Source of the DNA: Membranipora membranacea
Taxonomy: Eukaryota > Bryozoa > Gymnolaemata > Cheilostomatida > Membraniporidae
Direction of reading: 5' to 3'
Length of the DNA stretch: 60,000 nucleotides
Assembly (NCBI GenBank): GCA_914767715.1
Contig: OU612066.1
Location: 29,736,283-29,796,282 of the forward strand
The number at the start of each line of letters is the position of its first letter. The stretch's first letter is position 1. The notes beneath the pieces were generated by a model. That model ran no database searches, was not told the origin of the DNA, and saw only the letters and a list, made by a program, of their open reading frames with translations. A program made the position numbers and the translations under genes. Positions 1 to 10,954 of this stretch are shown in pieces.

Positions 1-3000
1 AATACCTCCATCTTCAGCTCCCTCTGTAAGGATAAGCTACCTATAAGTTAAAAAAGTTCCTACGGCAGTACAGCTGCTCATATTCAAAGCTGTATCAATT
101 TTCGGTTTTTGAAATTTTAATATAAATTGAGGCACAGGTTATTTATATATTCACCACCATTTATTACATTTGCCGTAATCTGAAGATCTTTTGTCCTCAA
201 CTCATATTGCACGCTACCAAGGAAGAGCAATTCCGAATTATACCTGTTTTAAAGTTGACTAAATCATCTACCATCTCACTGTAGAGATCCTGATATTATT
301 TAGGGTATGATCAACCCTAAATATTTTTTTCTAACATTCATAGTCAGCTATTACTGAAGCTACAGTGGATATCACTGATGATGAAAGTAGTGAGCAGGGT
401 ATACTGGATTTCAGTCAACGGACCAGAGAGATTTTAGAGCGTGCACGCCAAGCAATGAACTTTAGACCAGCAACACCTGTACCTGGCACTAGGTCAGAAC
501 TCCCACAATCAATAGCCGAGCTGCTAGCAAAGTGAGTAAAGTGTTCATACATCGACTAATTGGTGCGGGGAGGGGCTAACTTTTGAACATGTGATATCAC
601 ATCAAAACAATTATTCATGTTCAACAGATATAAACCTTTCCATCATGATCAGTGAATTGCATTTCACCATTTCACCAGGCAATTTAAGCCAATGGTCAAG
701 ATGGTTTTCAATTCATTCCTCTGCCAGTTTGCAACATATTGTAATAAAACTCATATTATTATGGCCTAGTATATTTTCTTTGCAATGAGCTTGTTTGTGT
801 TGAAGTTGCTGTTAGTTCCCTTAGACTCACAATTGGATACGGATGGGTTCAAATTAATTGTTCTTCTAAGGCTCGCTCTTAATCATCACAAGTAGCAAAC
901 ATATTGAATTATCTCACCGATATTTCGCACTTTAAATGCATAACATAAATGTAGTTATAACTGCTTTTAGTCTGACTTCAATTAGCTATTCCTCATAACA
1001 TTGGAAAATGTTTGATGTTTGGTTGTTGAGGTATCAGACCTATGTTTTTGACAACCCGCCCATGCATTGTTTTCTATTTTTAAGAACATTTTCATTGATA
1101 TAGTATTTTATGTAGTCATAAAACTCCACTACAATAACATTCTCACATCTGTATTACAGCAATGAAGAGTTAATATCCTCATACAGTAACATCGGTGATA
1201 CAGATGATGAACCTAGTGCCCTGCATTCTCGTCCTAATCTGAGCGACCTGTCCTCAGGTCAAGCTGTCGCTGCACTACAGGGGCGTAGTGGTTCTTACAA
1301 TGCTGGATCTGATCAAGTCGAGATAAGAGAACCATCGGCAGCAGAAATTCAAAAGGTCAGTCAACTCACAGGCTTGTATTTCATTCAGAGAGAACTGGCA
1401 AAGAAACATAGCCAAGCAAGGAAATTATCATGTGACAAAATAAAAACATATGCTAGATTCTAATATGAAGTGAAAACAGCCAGATTCTGCAACATGCAGC
1501 ACATCTCATAAAGCACCATGATTGTGGTGAGAAGTTTCTTTTTCAGAGAATCTCATAAATCATTGTTTGAACTATAAACAAACTGTTGGCATTCTTATTC
1601 TTCTCCATATAAACTATAAAAAAGTTATGTTTCCTGGATGTTCAATTTCCGCAGTGCAATTTCAATGTTTCTGCAGTGCCATTTTCTTTGAATCTTATTT
1701 ATAATGTGAGATTTTTATGTTTCAGATTGATGATGAAATACAGGACATGGTGTACAAGAATGATCAAGCACCTCCTGCCGTGAGTTATAGCCTCCTACCA
1801 TCAAAATAAATGACCACATAAAATTAAAATTTGTGGCTATTTTTCATTTTTTATGAACCATATTGAAAGAATATGACTCATGATTTTAGTAATAATTAGT
1901 TTGATTATCTTCCTTTTGTTCAACTTCATATTATTTTATAGAGGCCTTACAGGGTTGAGGTTGTTGGAGGAAGAAGAAGCAATGAGGGATATGTGAGGGT
2001 CACACTGGATAATGGACAGAGAGGAGCTATTTGCTCAGATAACTGGGGGATATACGAGGCTATGGTTGTTTGCAGGCAAGCTGGAAAACAGCAAGCTGAA
2101 AAATCCACACTGGTAAATTTGCTTTGCAGGATCCATAAATGACTGTTGGTTGCAAAAAAAGGAGTTTCGCCATCTGTATTATTTTCAATTCTCAACATTT
2201 TGTTTTGGTAGATGTATAACTGTGAACATTGCTTCCCCTCTTGTATATACACCCAAATGCTCTGTGCGAGTACTTCCAATCATATTGAAAAGGTACATTT
2301 ACATCAGTCCGCACAAAAGTTGTAAGATAGATTTAATGAAATTGCCTTATCTTGTTACCGATACCTGGGAAGCTATCAAAGAAATGAAATGCTTTCGGGA
2401 TCTATTCTTAAGTATTGTCTAATAATGTAAATCAGTGCTATCACTACGGCAGACATATAGGAGCTGAGAACCAGTTTTCAACCCCTCGATGCAGAATTAG
2501 ATTACAAAAGATGCAAGGTTGATTGTTTATTGAATTTATCAATTTATTTATTGGCGATCTATTTCATATCCTGCAAATATTGATGTCCAATTTTAGGTAG
2601 TTTCTTTAAAATCCAACTGCCCCTGGGCCAAGGCGTAGGTCATTCACATGTAAAATTGTTGAATCATTTTGCTGGGAAAATGTCAGTCGATTACCGTGGG
2701 CACCAAGATCCTATCACCGCAAGGATGAACTGCATCACATCAACCTGGCAAAGTTCCATCAGTAGTTAATTCAGGAATTTGGGAGTTGTCTCAGCTCCCT
2801 GGTTTATGTACTTGTTAATTTGGAGTTGTCACCCCTTTATTTATTTTTCCAAGTACGAGCTGATGTGGATTTTTTTATATGTTTCCTATCTATTCATACA
2901 GATTGATTACTATGGTGCTAGCAATGAAGACAAAGTTGTATATGAAGTGAACTGTGATGGACATGAACGCTCCTTAGCAGATTGTACTTACAAGCTCGCA

Positions 3001-6000
3001 GACAGACACGGCATCAAGTGTTCAAAACCTACCAATGTGGCGGGTGTCGTCTGTACTTCAGGTATATGACCAATTTATCCTTGAGCAGCGAAGCATACGA
3101 TTTTTGCCGATGCTAAGTTCCTGGAAACTCGGTTGTTCTCCACAATAGGGGTAGGGGATAGTTATCGAGCTTAAACTAGTGTTGTTTTAAGTATTGCTCC
3201 AGAAGCCCGCTGCAAATCAGCCAAGATTTTATCTTCTGTCTTGAAATAATGGCCCATGTTCACAGTTTACATTTTTGAACTTCAGGCATAGCCCAATCTG
3301 GTTATACAAGATTTATTATTCATTGAACAATGAATATAGCTTTACCAAAGCCATTTCTTTAATCATAATTTTTAAAAAGAATTGTGGTAGATCCAATATG
3401 GTGATAGAGATAGAGATCCTATATTATGTTTATTCAAACTACGGGAACCACCTTTATGAGTCGGGGATGTTTAATGCCATATCGCCAAACTTAAAATCCT
3501 CGTTCTCTCCATCTTTCAATAAGGCAATAAGACAGATTTTGATTATATTCAATCACTCTGTAAAATAACCTCATCTGCCCAAATGAGTTATTTTGTGGCA
3601 TAATAATATCCTACTAAATCATTTAATTATTTACCATGTTCCATGTACCACAATCTTCAGCTGTGTCCTGTAGTTGCCACTCTATTTATATACAAACACC
3701 CTTGTTCTTAGAAACCTCCCATTATGTGGTGTTGACTCAATTTCCCTGCATTTCGGATTACTCCCATTACGTGCCTTTTCCGGCATGAGGGGGAGCAACT
3801 CCAAGCGCAGGCACAAAGGCTCAAACTTGGTTTACTCAGGGAGTATAGATCCCAAACTCCCTGGTTTACTGTTATGCGTTGTTTGATTCAGCACTGGTTA
3901 GGCATAATGATGAGTTTTAGAGATGAATCCTAAACCCCTCTCTCCCTAACAGTATCAGTTGGCATTGTGTTGTAGCCAAGCTTCCAGACTTGATGCCTAA
4001 TCTATGGGCCTTACAGACTTCAGTAAGGATTGAAGAAAAGCCAATGTTCAGCCTACAATGTGCTTTAGAGGAAGGTTGTCTGTCCTCCTCAGCTCATACT
4101 GCTCAAGCGAGTCAGTATGGCCGTGGCTCATCATTCGGATATGGTGCATCTGCCGGTTTATATGGAGGTAATAAACTTCCTAACTCTGTAACAAACAATT
4201 GTGTAGTGATCATTGCCTGCAAAGAATCTCTTCAAGTCAAGTTACCTTCAACTTGAGGCAACCTCCTCTTCTTGTCTTTTCGAGCAAATCCATGTGTTTA
4301 CTTGTATTATTTACTGTGTTGTAGGTTATAACAACGGACCGACAAGGAAACTCTTGCGATTCTCAAGTAGTATCTTCAACAATGGAACAGCCGATTTTAG
4401 ACCAAAACAACACAGGACCCAGTGGGAGTGGCACTCCTGCCATCAGTATGTATTGTATTGTATGACTCATTTACATTCTCTTCCATCTTTCTTGGAATCA
4501 TGAACTCCACTGGGAAGTTTCTCTTTTCAATTTTTAATCTTGTCTCGTACATAATTAATAAGTTTTAACTGGAAAAATTCATCATTTCATGATAGATTAT
4601 ATTTGAAGTGATTTGCAAGTTGTTTTTGGGCTTTCTGCCAAGTCTCACTTAAAAACACTGGTGGTATGCAAACTTTTCATGCAGTTTAATTGTTCAGAGC
4701 GAGTGCTCGCAAAGGCACACTCTCCTACCATAAGTAACATGTTTTGGGTTAATAAAAAAACAAGAGTTCCCTCATTCAAGTTTTACCTTCCCACAAAATG
4801 TTGGTAAAAATGTTGGTTAAAATTGCAAGGTATAGTCACTCACCACATTCCGAAGAATGGGCGGCGAAATAGGAAGGAAATGGTTTTGGTTGGATTTTGC
4901 CTCCTATGTCCATGTGGCCCATTACAGGATTATCAATTCCATGTACTCCGGTAATAATTCATCACAATAATTGTGGTACACCATTATTGTTTTAGGCACT
5001 ACCACAGCATGGACTCTTTCTCTCACTATGATATTGTTGATTCTCATGGCAATCGAGTGGCTGAGGGTCATAAGGCTAGCTTCTGCTTAGAGGATGTTGA
5101 GTGCAATTACCCGCATAGGAAAAAATTTTCATGTCGAGGATATGCTGACCAAGGTATCAGTAACATTGCTATACAAATTGATTGGAATTCCTTCATTTTA
5201 TATGTTTTGCTTTTAGATGGCTGAAATTGTATCCAAAACCAACATATACTAGACCCTTGAGTAAATAGAGCAGTCATCCTTTTACCTACTACTAATTCCT
5301 TCCCGTCAATGATGGTCATGGTATTTTGAGCTCTTCGCACAGCTTTTGATATTAGTACTGTTGATAGAAATATACCCCCTCTCATCTTTTGTAGGTATAT
5401 CTGTGGGTTGTGCTGATGTCTACAAGAGTGATCTTGATTGTCAATGGATCGACATAACAGACCTGAAATCTGGTGCTTACATATTTAAGGTAGGCCCCCC
5501 TCTCTATCAGAGAGCCCCCTCCCATGACTTGCCAGTTGGGTCACAAATTTGTGCATATGCACACTGCATGGCTACATGGACACACAACACAAACTGAATT
5601 ACCCATGCGAAATTGTGTCTGACCTCTGGATGATCTACTGTGTTGTATTGTTATTGATGTACTGGCTCAGTCCCAGGCGGAACTTTGGTGTGAATAATGG
5701 ATACAAGTGGGGCATGCATCATCGATTTTCAATTTTATTATTTCTTTGATTGATGATTTTGCTAGCCATCCTGTGAACTGGTAGAAAAAAAGATATGAGT
5801 TGTGCTCATACTTATTGAAAAAAAGGCATATAAATGTCCAAAATGTTTTGTAACTTTTGATGGGATGTATTTTTCAACTTGGACTTGTGAAGCAGACATT
5901 CTTTGTTTGCTACATTCGAAGCATGACACATTAAGTTTAAAGCTTCCAAAACGTCAGGCAATTTACAGGTTATGTGTTGGCAGCTTTTTAAGGTTCTTGC

Positions 6001-6137
6001 ATCTTATTTTACAGCTTAACATCAACCCTAATCTGGTAGTGCCCGAGTTGAGCTATGACAACAACGCAGCTGTATGTGAGATGACTTATAACGGATTCAG
6101 TGCGAAACTAAGTGGATGTGTGCTTACAAGAGGCTAG
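1..6137 (+). CDS. Lysyl oxidase-like protein with one SRCR domain (5' end outside window)
   Basis: Secreted copper amine oxidase that oxidises peptidyl lysine in extracellular matrix proteins. Exons read by splice sites and phase: ?-25 (tentative), 344-531, 1160-1355, 1726-1779, 1942-2112, 2902-3061, 3976-4167, 4325-4445, 4996-5153, 5395-5489, 6015-6137. From 344 this gives 485 residues. The first exons encode an acidic, Ser/Gly-rich unstructured region. Exons 1942-2112 and 2902-3061 form one SRCR domain with six cysteines ([31 protein letters not shown]). The catalytic domain runs from LPDLMPN through [13 protein letters not shown], then a Gly/Tyr/Ser-rich loop, LLRFSS, the copper motif [14 protein letters not shown] (the HQ codon is split by an intron), [10 protein letters not shown] with the LTQ lysine, and [19 protein letters not shown] with the partner tyrosine. 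Active-site residues look intact. The start codon and signal peptide are not in the window. Confidence 0.93.
1942..3061 (+). other. SRCR domain of the lysyl oxidase, split over two exons
   Basis: The domain begins YRVEVVGG and ends VAGVVC. It is split by a phase-0 intron (2113-2901) in the middle of the domain. Six cysteines in the usual group-A order are visible. Vertebrate LOXL2/3/4 carry four SRCR domains; only one is seen here, although further copies could lie upstream of the window. Confidence 0.9.
3731..3830. repeat. Short hairpin MITE-like repeat (copy 1)
   Basis: An imperfect inverted repeat in the LOX intron. The left arm carries gactcaatttccctgcattt and the right arm ggcacaaaggctcaaacttgg, with a gggggagcaactcc core. 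It resembles the copies at 38562-38668, 41121-41240 and 57794-57892, which share the order (a/g)ccaagtttga, tgcctgcatt, gttgc-ccctcca. This is the most diverged copy. No target duplication was resolved. Confidence 0.4.
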
Positions 6138-7231
6138 ATCAACAGCCAAACGTTACTATAAATCTTTATTTATTTCTATGGTATGGAATGGTATGGTCAT
6201 TTCTTTTTTGTATGATGTACTTGGAACGGATAAAATTTTTCCTGGAAAGGAAGGTGGCTCATTTAATTGTACGATATACATAAGGTTTCTATGCCTGCTG
6301 ATGGTGAAGTTTCATAAAGTAAACCAGCTATCATCATTCAATAATACTATGTCACTGTGGTGTCCATTTGGAAAAATTACTTATTTTCTCCTGTAGCTCA
6401 CGAATTTTAATTTTGCTACATATATCAGGTTTCAACGCCCTTTGATGGCAATGTTTTGTACATAAGTATTAATAAAGTAAGGTAAAGCCAGTCTATTATC
6501 ATTTTATAATGCTTTGTCACCAGTGTAATGGGCTCGTTGCTGTAATTTGTCTCTCATCAATAATTTGTTGAGCGCAATCAACATGAGGAAATAGCATCAA
6601 CCAGACCTAGCCCTAACCTCTGATTGACACAGGATGTTGCTCTTGGCCTGCTTTGTCGGTCAAGGGAATATCTTGCATATTTTGTTTAAATCTGCGGGGT
6701 AGTTGGTCAGGGTCAGCTTACTTGCAACATCAATGAATCACTGTTATCTTACCTACAAAGAGTAAAATTAGCAGCAGCCCACCCACATACACACAGAGTA
6801 TAACAATACTTAAAGCAAAACAAACTATTGTTATTTTATCAACTGCAGTATTAGTTTTCCATAGATTATGGACCGAATGAATGCATAACTATCTGTCTGA
6901 TGACCTATCGTATCATCTCAAAATATCTTTACTTATTTCTGATTATTTATCCGAAAATATGCGCAGTAGGATATTGGCATCATCCGTTTCTGACAATCTA
7001 AATACAGCTCAAGAAAGTGGGCTCTAATTGATTGATAAACAGAGGGAGGTGTACATTTAAGTTGTAACAATCCTACTGTGCTGAGGTAACCAATGTTATC
7101 ATCAACTGTAACGAAAAGGAATGCACAACGGGTATATATATTGCAGTACTTCTTACATTTAATCCTATGTGCTGGATTTGAAAGCAATTAAGACATTTGG
7201 TTTGGTAGAGAGAGGATTAGAAATTGAGAAA
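6138..7231 (+). other. LOX 3' untranslated region and spacer with a diverged direct duplication
   Basis: No gene is seen. Two imperfect direct copies of roughly 140-160 bases lie about 6280-6400 and 6427-6570. Both contain a run like tttc-(t/a)(a/c)(t/c)gcc..tgatgg, then ataaagtaa, and then ccag-ctat-atcattc/t-ataat. An AATAAA hexamer lies at 6471 in the second copy. Confidence 0.45.
6471..6476 (+). promoter_or_regulatory. Candidate polyadenylation signal for the LOX gene
   Basis: An AATAAA hexamer lies about 334 bases after the LOX stop codon. Position and sequence are the only support. Confidence 0.4.
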
Positions 7232-8472
7232 ATGTACATCGTGTTACTCAATGCAGTTGTTTGCCTTTTACTTAACGGCTGTCTAAATGTTCAATGTGCG
7301 GCAGCATTGGATGACTTTGATAACCAAGGTGATGACTCAGGTAAGGAACAACAACTCTTGATGTATTAGATTTATTTTTCGTTATTACTTTCAAGCATGC
7401 TTTAAGCGATAGACAATGAAATGAAGATGTTGATTTGTAGAGGTTTCATCACTTGATCATTTTATCATTCGAAGTTTTGCTATCATAACAGGACGAAGCG
7501 CATCAAACTACGTGTTGTGTAATCGGCGTGCAGCCCACAAGTTTCACTCAGGCTTCTCAGCTACCCTAAGCGGCCACACCATTATACAAGGTTATTGGCC
7601 ACATTTTATTTCCTGTTGTCATTTGCACAGATTAGCCAGACAATCTCCTCTTTGGCTACAGACTGACCTGTAACTATACCAGACATTTATTGCAATTGAA
7701 GACCTATCATCTTGCAGTTTTCTTTGAAAATTGATTTTGTTAGCGTGAAGCAGTGTGTTAGCATTAAATGCCAATCTTTATTGTGTCCAGGTATAATTGT
7801 CTAAATATGCTATTAAGCTGTGGTGGGTAGTGAGATTCTCAGAATTCAGACACTTTAATCAGGATGTCGTAGGTTAAAATACATGAATATGACCAGTTGG
7901 TACTAACGTAGAGGTATGTTGCTGGCACTGTTCCTAATGGGTGTTTATTGGTTCTGCCCTTTCCAAGAAACCTGTTAATAATCCACTTCCATCTATGACG
8001 GCAAAAAAAAGCGCAACTGTCTAAGTAATCGTTTCCAGGAAGCATTGGTCATTGGCCAAACATGACATCACTTCATCAAAATTGCCGTTTCATAAGCGCT
8101 ACTCAAGGTGTCAGATTGCAACAGCACCCTGGGGATACAGTCAACAACCACGTGATCTACATTGTGTGTGTGTGTGTGTGTGTGTATAGTAGTACATGTG
8201 GTTGTTTCAGATATGATGATGTGCTCCTTTTTGCCCTGGAATGTAAATGTACATGCGGTTTGTTGTTTTTGTTAGGACAAAACTTTTGTGGACAATGCTA
8301 TGGTGCGTTACGTGGAAGCTTATACGTGCAGAAACCAGGAACTGGCTGTGCATACTTCACACAGTATCCTGGAGGTTATGACATGCCTTGCCCTGCGGGA
8401 ACTTTATTCAGTTACAAGCTGTGCACCTGTGATCACTCGTACAACGTAGAATGTCTCTGTAACCACTATTAG
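7232..8472 (+). CDS. Small secreted cysteine-rich protein with peritrophin-like (chitin-binding-like) C-terminus
   Basis: Three exons, 7232-7340, 7492-7590 and 8276-8472, join in phase (both junctions leave one base) to give 134 residues. The start at 7232 is chosen because MYIVLLNAVVCLLLNGC is a good signal peptide; an in-frame ATG at 7169 would bury it. The mature part begins with an acidic stretch (DDFDNQGDD). The last exon contains NFCGQCYG, then GCAYFTQYPGG, MPCPAGTLF and a cluster of Cys near the end. The C..F..(C/Y)..G....CP.G..F spacing recalls CBM14/peritrophin-A chitin-binding domains, but the third canonical cysteine appears to be Tyr, so chitin binding is only a suggestion. The protein probably acts outside the cell. 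Intron 2 has a (TG)n tract. Confidence 0.72.
8163..8186. repeat. (TG)n microsatellite
   Basis: About ten uninterrupted TG units lie in the second intron of the small secreted protein gene. Confidence 0.85.
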
Positions 8473-8741
8473 ACTCCAGGAGACAGTTAATGTATTGAGA
8501 CATTCAAATAATTAACCTCTTGGACGGGATGAAACAGGATCTACTCTTTGTACATTGCCTAGAGTCACTAATTACCTATCGGTAAAGATCCTGAGAGAAC
8601 ATCACTCATACAACGTAGAGTGTTACTGTAACCACTATTAGACTCCAGGATTCAAATATTCAACCTCTGAGACGGGATCTACTCTTGGTTAAATGCCTTG
8701 AGTCACTAATTACCTTAAAGGTTAAGATCCTGAGAGAACAT
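8435..8741 (+). repeat. Tandem duplication of last-exon tail and 3' UTR
   Basis: Bases 8435-8601 and 8603-8741 are diverged direct copies, offset by about 168 bases. Each runs from cactc(g/a)tacaacgtaga through the stop codon (aaccactattagactccagg), a gacggga..ggatctactctt segment and gagtcactaattacct to gatcctgagagaaca. The second copy still reads HSYNVEC-C-NHY and the same TAG, but lacks the upstream part of the exon. It is best seen as a broken partial duplicate. Confidence 0.85.
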
Positions 8742-9830
8742 TAAGACAGTAATGAGTTGTGCGGAAGTGGCATGGGTATAGACATAATTTCTCATCTGAG
8801 CATACCACTGTTGGTTCCTGTATCCCGGTGTCGCTGGTAATTTGGTGTGTAGGAGTGTGGCGACCATAATAATGTTCGGTCTCCCACCAATTTGCAATAA
8901 AGCTAGAATTAACAAAAAAGTTCATTGTGATGTAACTCTTGCCAAACCTCTGCTCTGAAAGAGGTTTGAGGTGAAGTAACAGAAAAAGTGAAGGGTTGCC
9001 ATGGTGGTGCCATGGTGTCAGTTGTAATTTCCCTGACAAATGTGTGGATTGAACCCATTAAGACAAATTAAAAAAACATTTTGATTATTCAGCGAAAGGC
9101 CTAATGTTTGAACAAATCTCCAAATCATTGTAACCTTTGATCCCTACAGGCTGGCTTGTGGCTATTCATCGACAATTACCTGCGTTGCTGTAGCGCTGTG
9201 GCACACAGTTCTTCTTGAGCACATGCTATTTACTTCTAAAAAGACAATCAAGAATACTCATCATTCCTGAAAAAAGAAGGGTGATCGCTTCACATTGGTT
9301 GAGCCTTTTTATTCCTCTCAACATGTTTGAATAGTTGCTTGACTGGTATTTGCTCTTGTAGTTTCCCACTCCGTCAGCAGTGAAATCAACCTTTCCCTAC
9401 CATAAACACATTACCTTAGGCCAGTTTTCTCTTATTTATGGCACTTGATTGATTTCTAGATGACTTATTTCTGCAAAACTAAGCATAGACACTGGAAGCG
9501 ACTGGATGTCAAATTGGTACAAGTCTTTGTGCAGCCTGTTCTTGAAGCAGATCCTGGAAAAATTTTAAATTTGATTTCCAAACAGGTTTCAGTGAATATA
9601 GGCAGTATCTTTTAGCAGGGTTTTTCTCTCCAGCAGTTTTATAACAATTCTGGCCTCCAACTCTCTCTTAACTACGTTGATCCTTTTGCCAGTAGGATAT
9701 AGTTTTAATTAGGATGATATAGAGCATTAGCAGGGCTTGAACAAGATCCTGATAGATATAAATAGATTTAAGTTTTAAGCCTTTGATTGAAGTGAGCATC
9801 CTATTTGAGCTGATTTTCAGGATGTGTATC
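8742..9830. other. Intergenic stretch, nothing recognised
   Basis: No open frame here resembles a known family, and no strong repeat was seen. An AATAAA at 8896 could serve the preceding gene. Confidence 0.4.
8896..8901 (+). promoter_or_regulatory. Candidate polyadenylation signal for the small secreted protein gene
   Basis: An AATAAA hexamer lies about 425 bases after the stop and after the duplicated tail. It is weakly supported. Confidence 0.25.
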
Positions 9831-9832
9831 CA

Positions 9833-10275
9833 CTTTGGTACTTTTAACCCACTCGGCATAGGAAAAACGTGCTGAAAAGAGGGTTATCTTGAAAACCGCT
9901 TATAATAGGAAAAACATTATTTTTGATTTAGAATCTGCAACATTGAAAACTAACACTGACATACTTTGGGAAATAATTATAGTATTTGGATAGTCAATTA
10001 TAGCATTTTCCGCCTGTTTTGCAGACAATTTGGCAGAATCTTTCATGAGTTTCGTCACTAAAATTAAGATTTATCAACATTCAAGCCTCCAATGATTTTG
10101 GGTTTTCAATGGTGCAGACTCTGAATCAAAAATCATTTTTATCCTAACATTAGCAGTTTTCAATATAACCCTCTTTCAGCAGGTTTTTCCTATGCCGTGT
10201 GGGTTAAAAGTACCAAACTGGAGAGAGGACTACTCCGAATTGAGGCATAAATAAGAGCTCAGAAAACTGTCTATT
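9833..10275 (-). repeat. Interspersed repeat with internal terminal-type inverted arms (copy 1)
   Basis: The left end (tttggtacttttaaccca at about 9834) and the right part (gggttaaaagtaccaaa at about 10202-10218) are inverted copies of each other over about 110 bases. They include ggcataggaaaaac, gctgaaa-gagggttat and ttttgattcagagtctgca-type stretches. Outside the right arm, homology to the copy at the window end continues to agaaaactgtctatt (about 10275). The whole copy is inverted relative to 59692-60000. This looks like a foldback or MITE-type element; no transposase is present. Confidence 0.8.
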
Positions 10276-10954
10276 GTGACACACAAATTCATCATCCTGT
10301 AGCAGCCAAGCAAGCGCTCAAAACTTGAAGTGAGTGTATTCACTCTGACAAAAACTGGATGCACAAAATATAATGTAATATATTATTATTTAATGGTTGT
10401 TTAATGTTGATTTGAAGTTTTGAGAGGTTTGTTGACATCCAGCAGAGGCACCACCGATGTCATCTTATCTTGTCACCACTGTTGCCATGGGCAAATGGGT
10501 GACAGTGTGTGTTTTTTGTTAACTGCAAACACTGTAACATCGTGAACTCTGTTTGGTAAGCAAACAAATGTATGTCCATTAGAGCTTCATTTTGCGTTTC
10601 CAATTAAACTCATTGTGATAATTTAATACTTGCATTGTCTGCTGACATATCCTCCCAGTGTTTGAACAAAGTGATGATCACGTAACATCATTCCTTTATA
10701 AATAGTTTAATTGTGTTGATTATTGATCGTATCGATTCCCGCTGTCTTCTTAGCTACTGAAATAGCCTTAAAACTATTGCAGTTGTCTGTTCAACTATTT
10801 GGAACAGTTATTAGCTCCCCACCGATAATACATAGGTGTCTTGAAACTCTTCAGCTATTGCGGAGTGTATCACAATACAAACCTGAATTGCCAGTGTGTT
10901 TTTTTGCTTGTATCGGTGGTACTTTTTTACCAATAGACCACAGAACTTTCAACC

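Noticed and set aside
1947-2279. 110-codon open frame on the minus strand
   Set aside because: It is antisense to the SRCR exon of the lysyl oxidase; the plus-strand exon has clear domain motifs and splice sites.
7169-7231. In-frame upstream ATG for the small secreted protein
   Set aside because: Using it would put about 21 polar residues before a good signal peptide; the ATG at 7232 starts the signal peptide directly.
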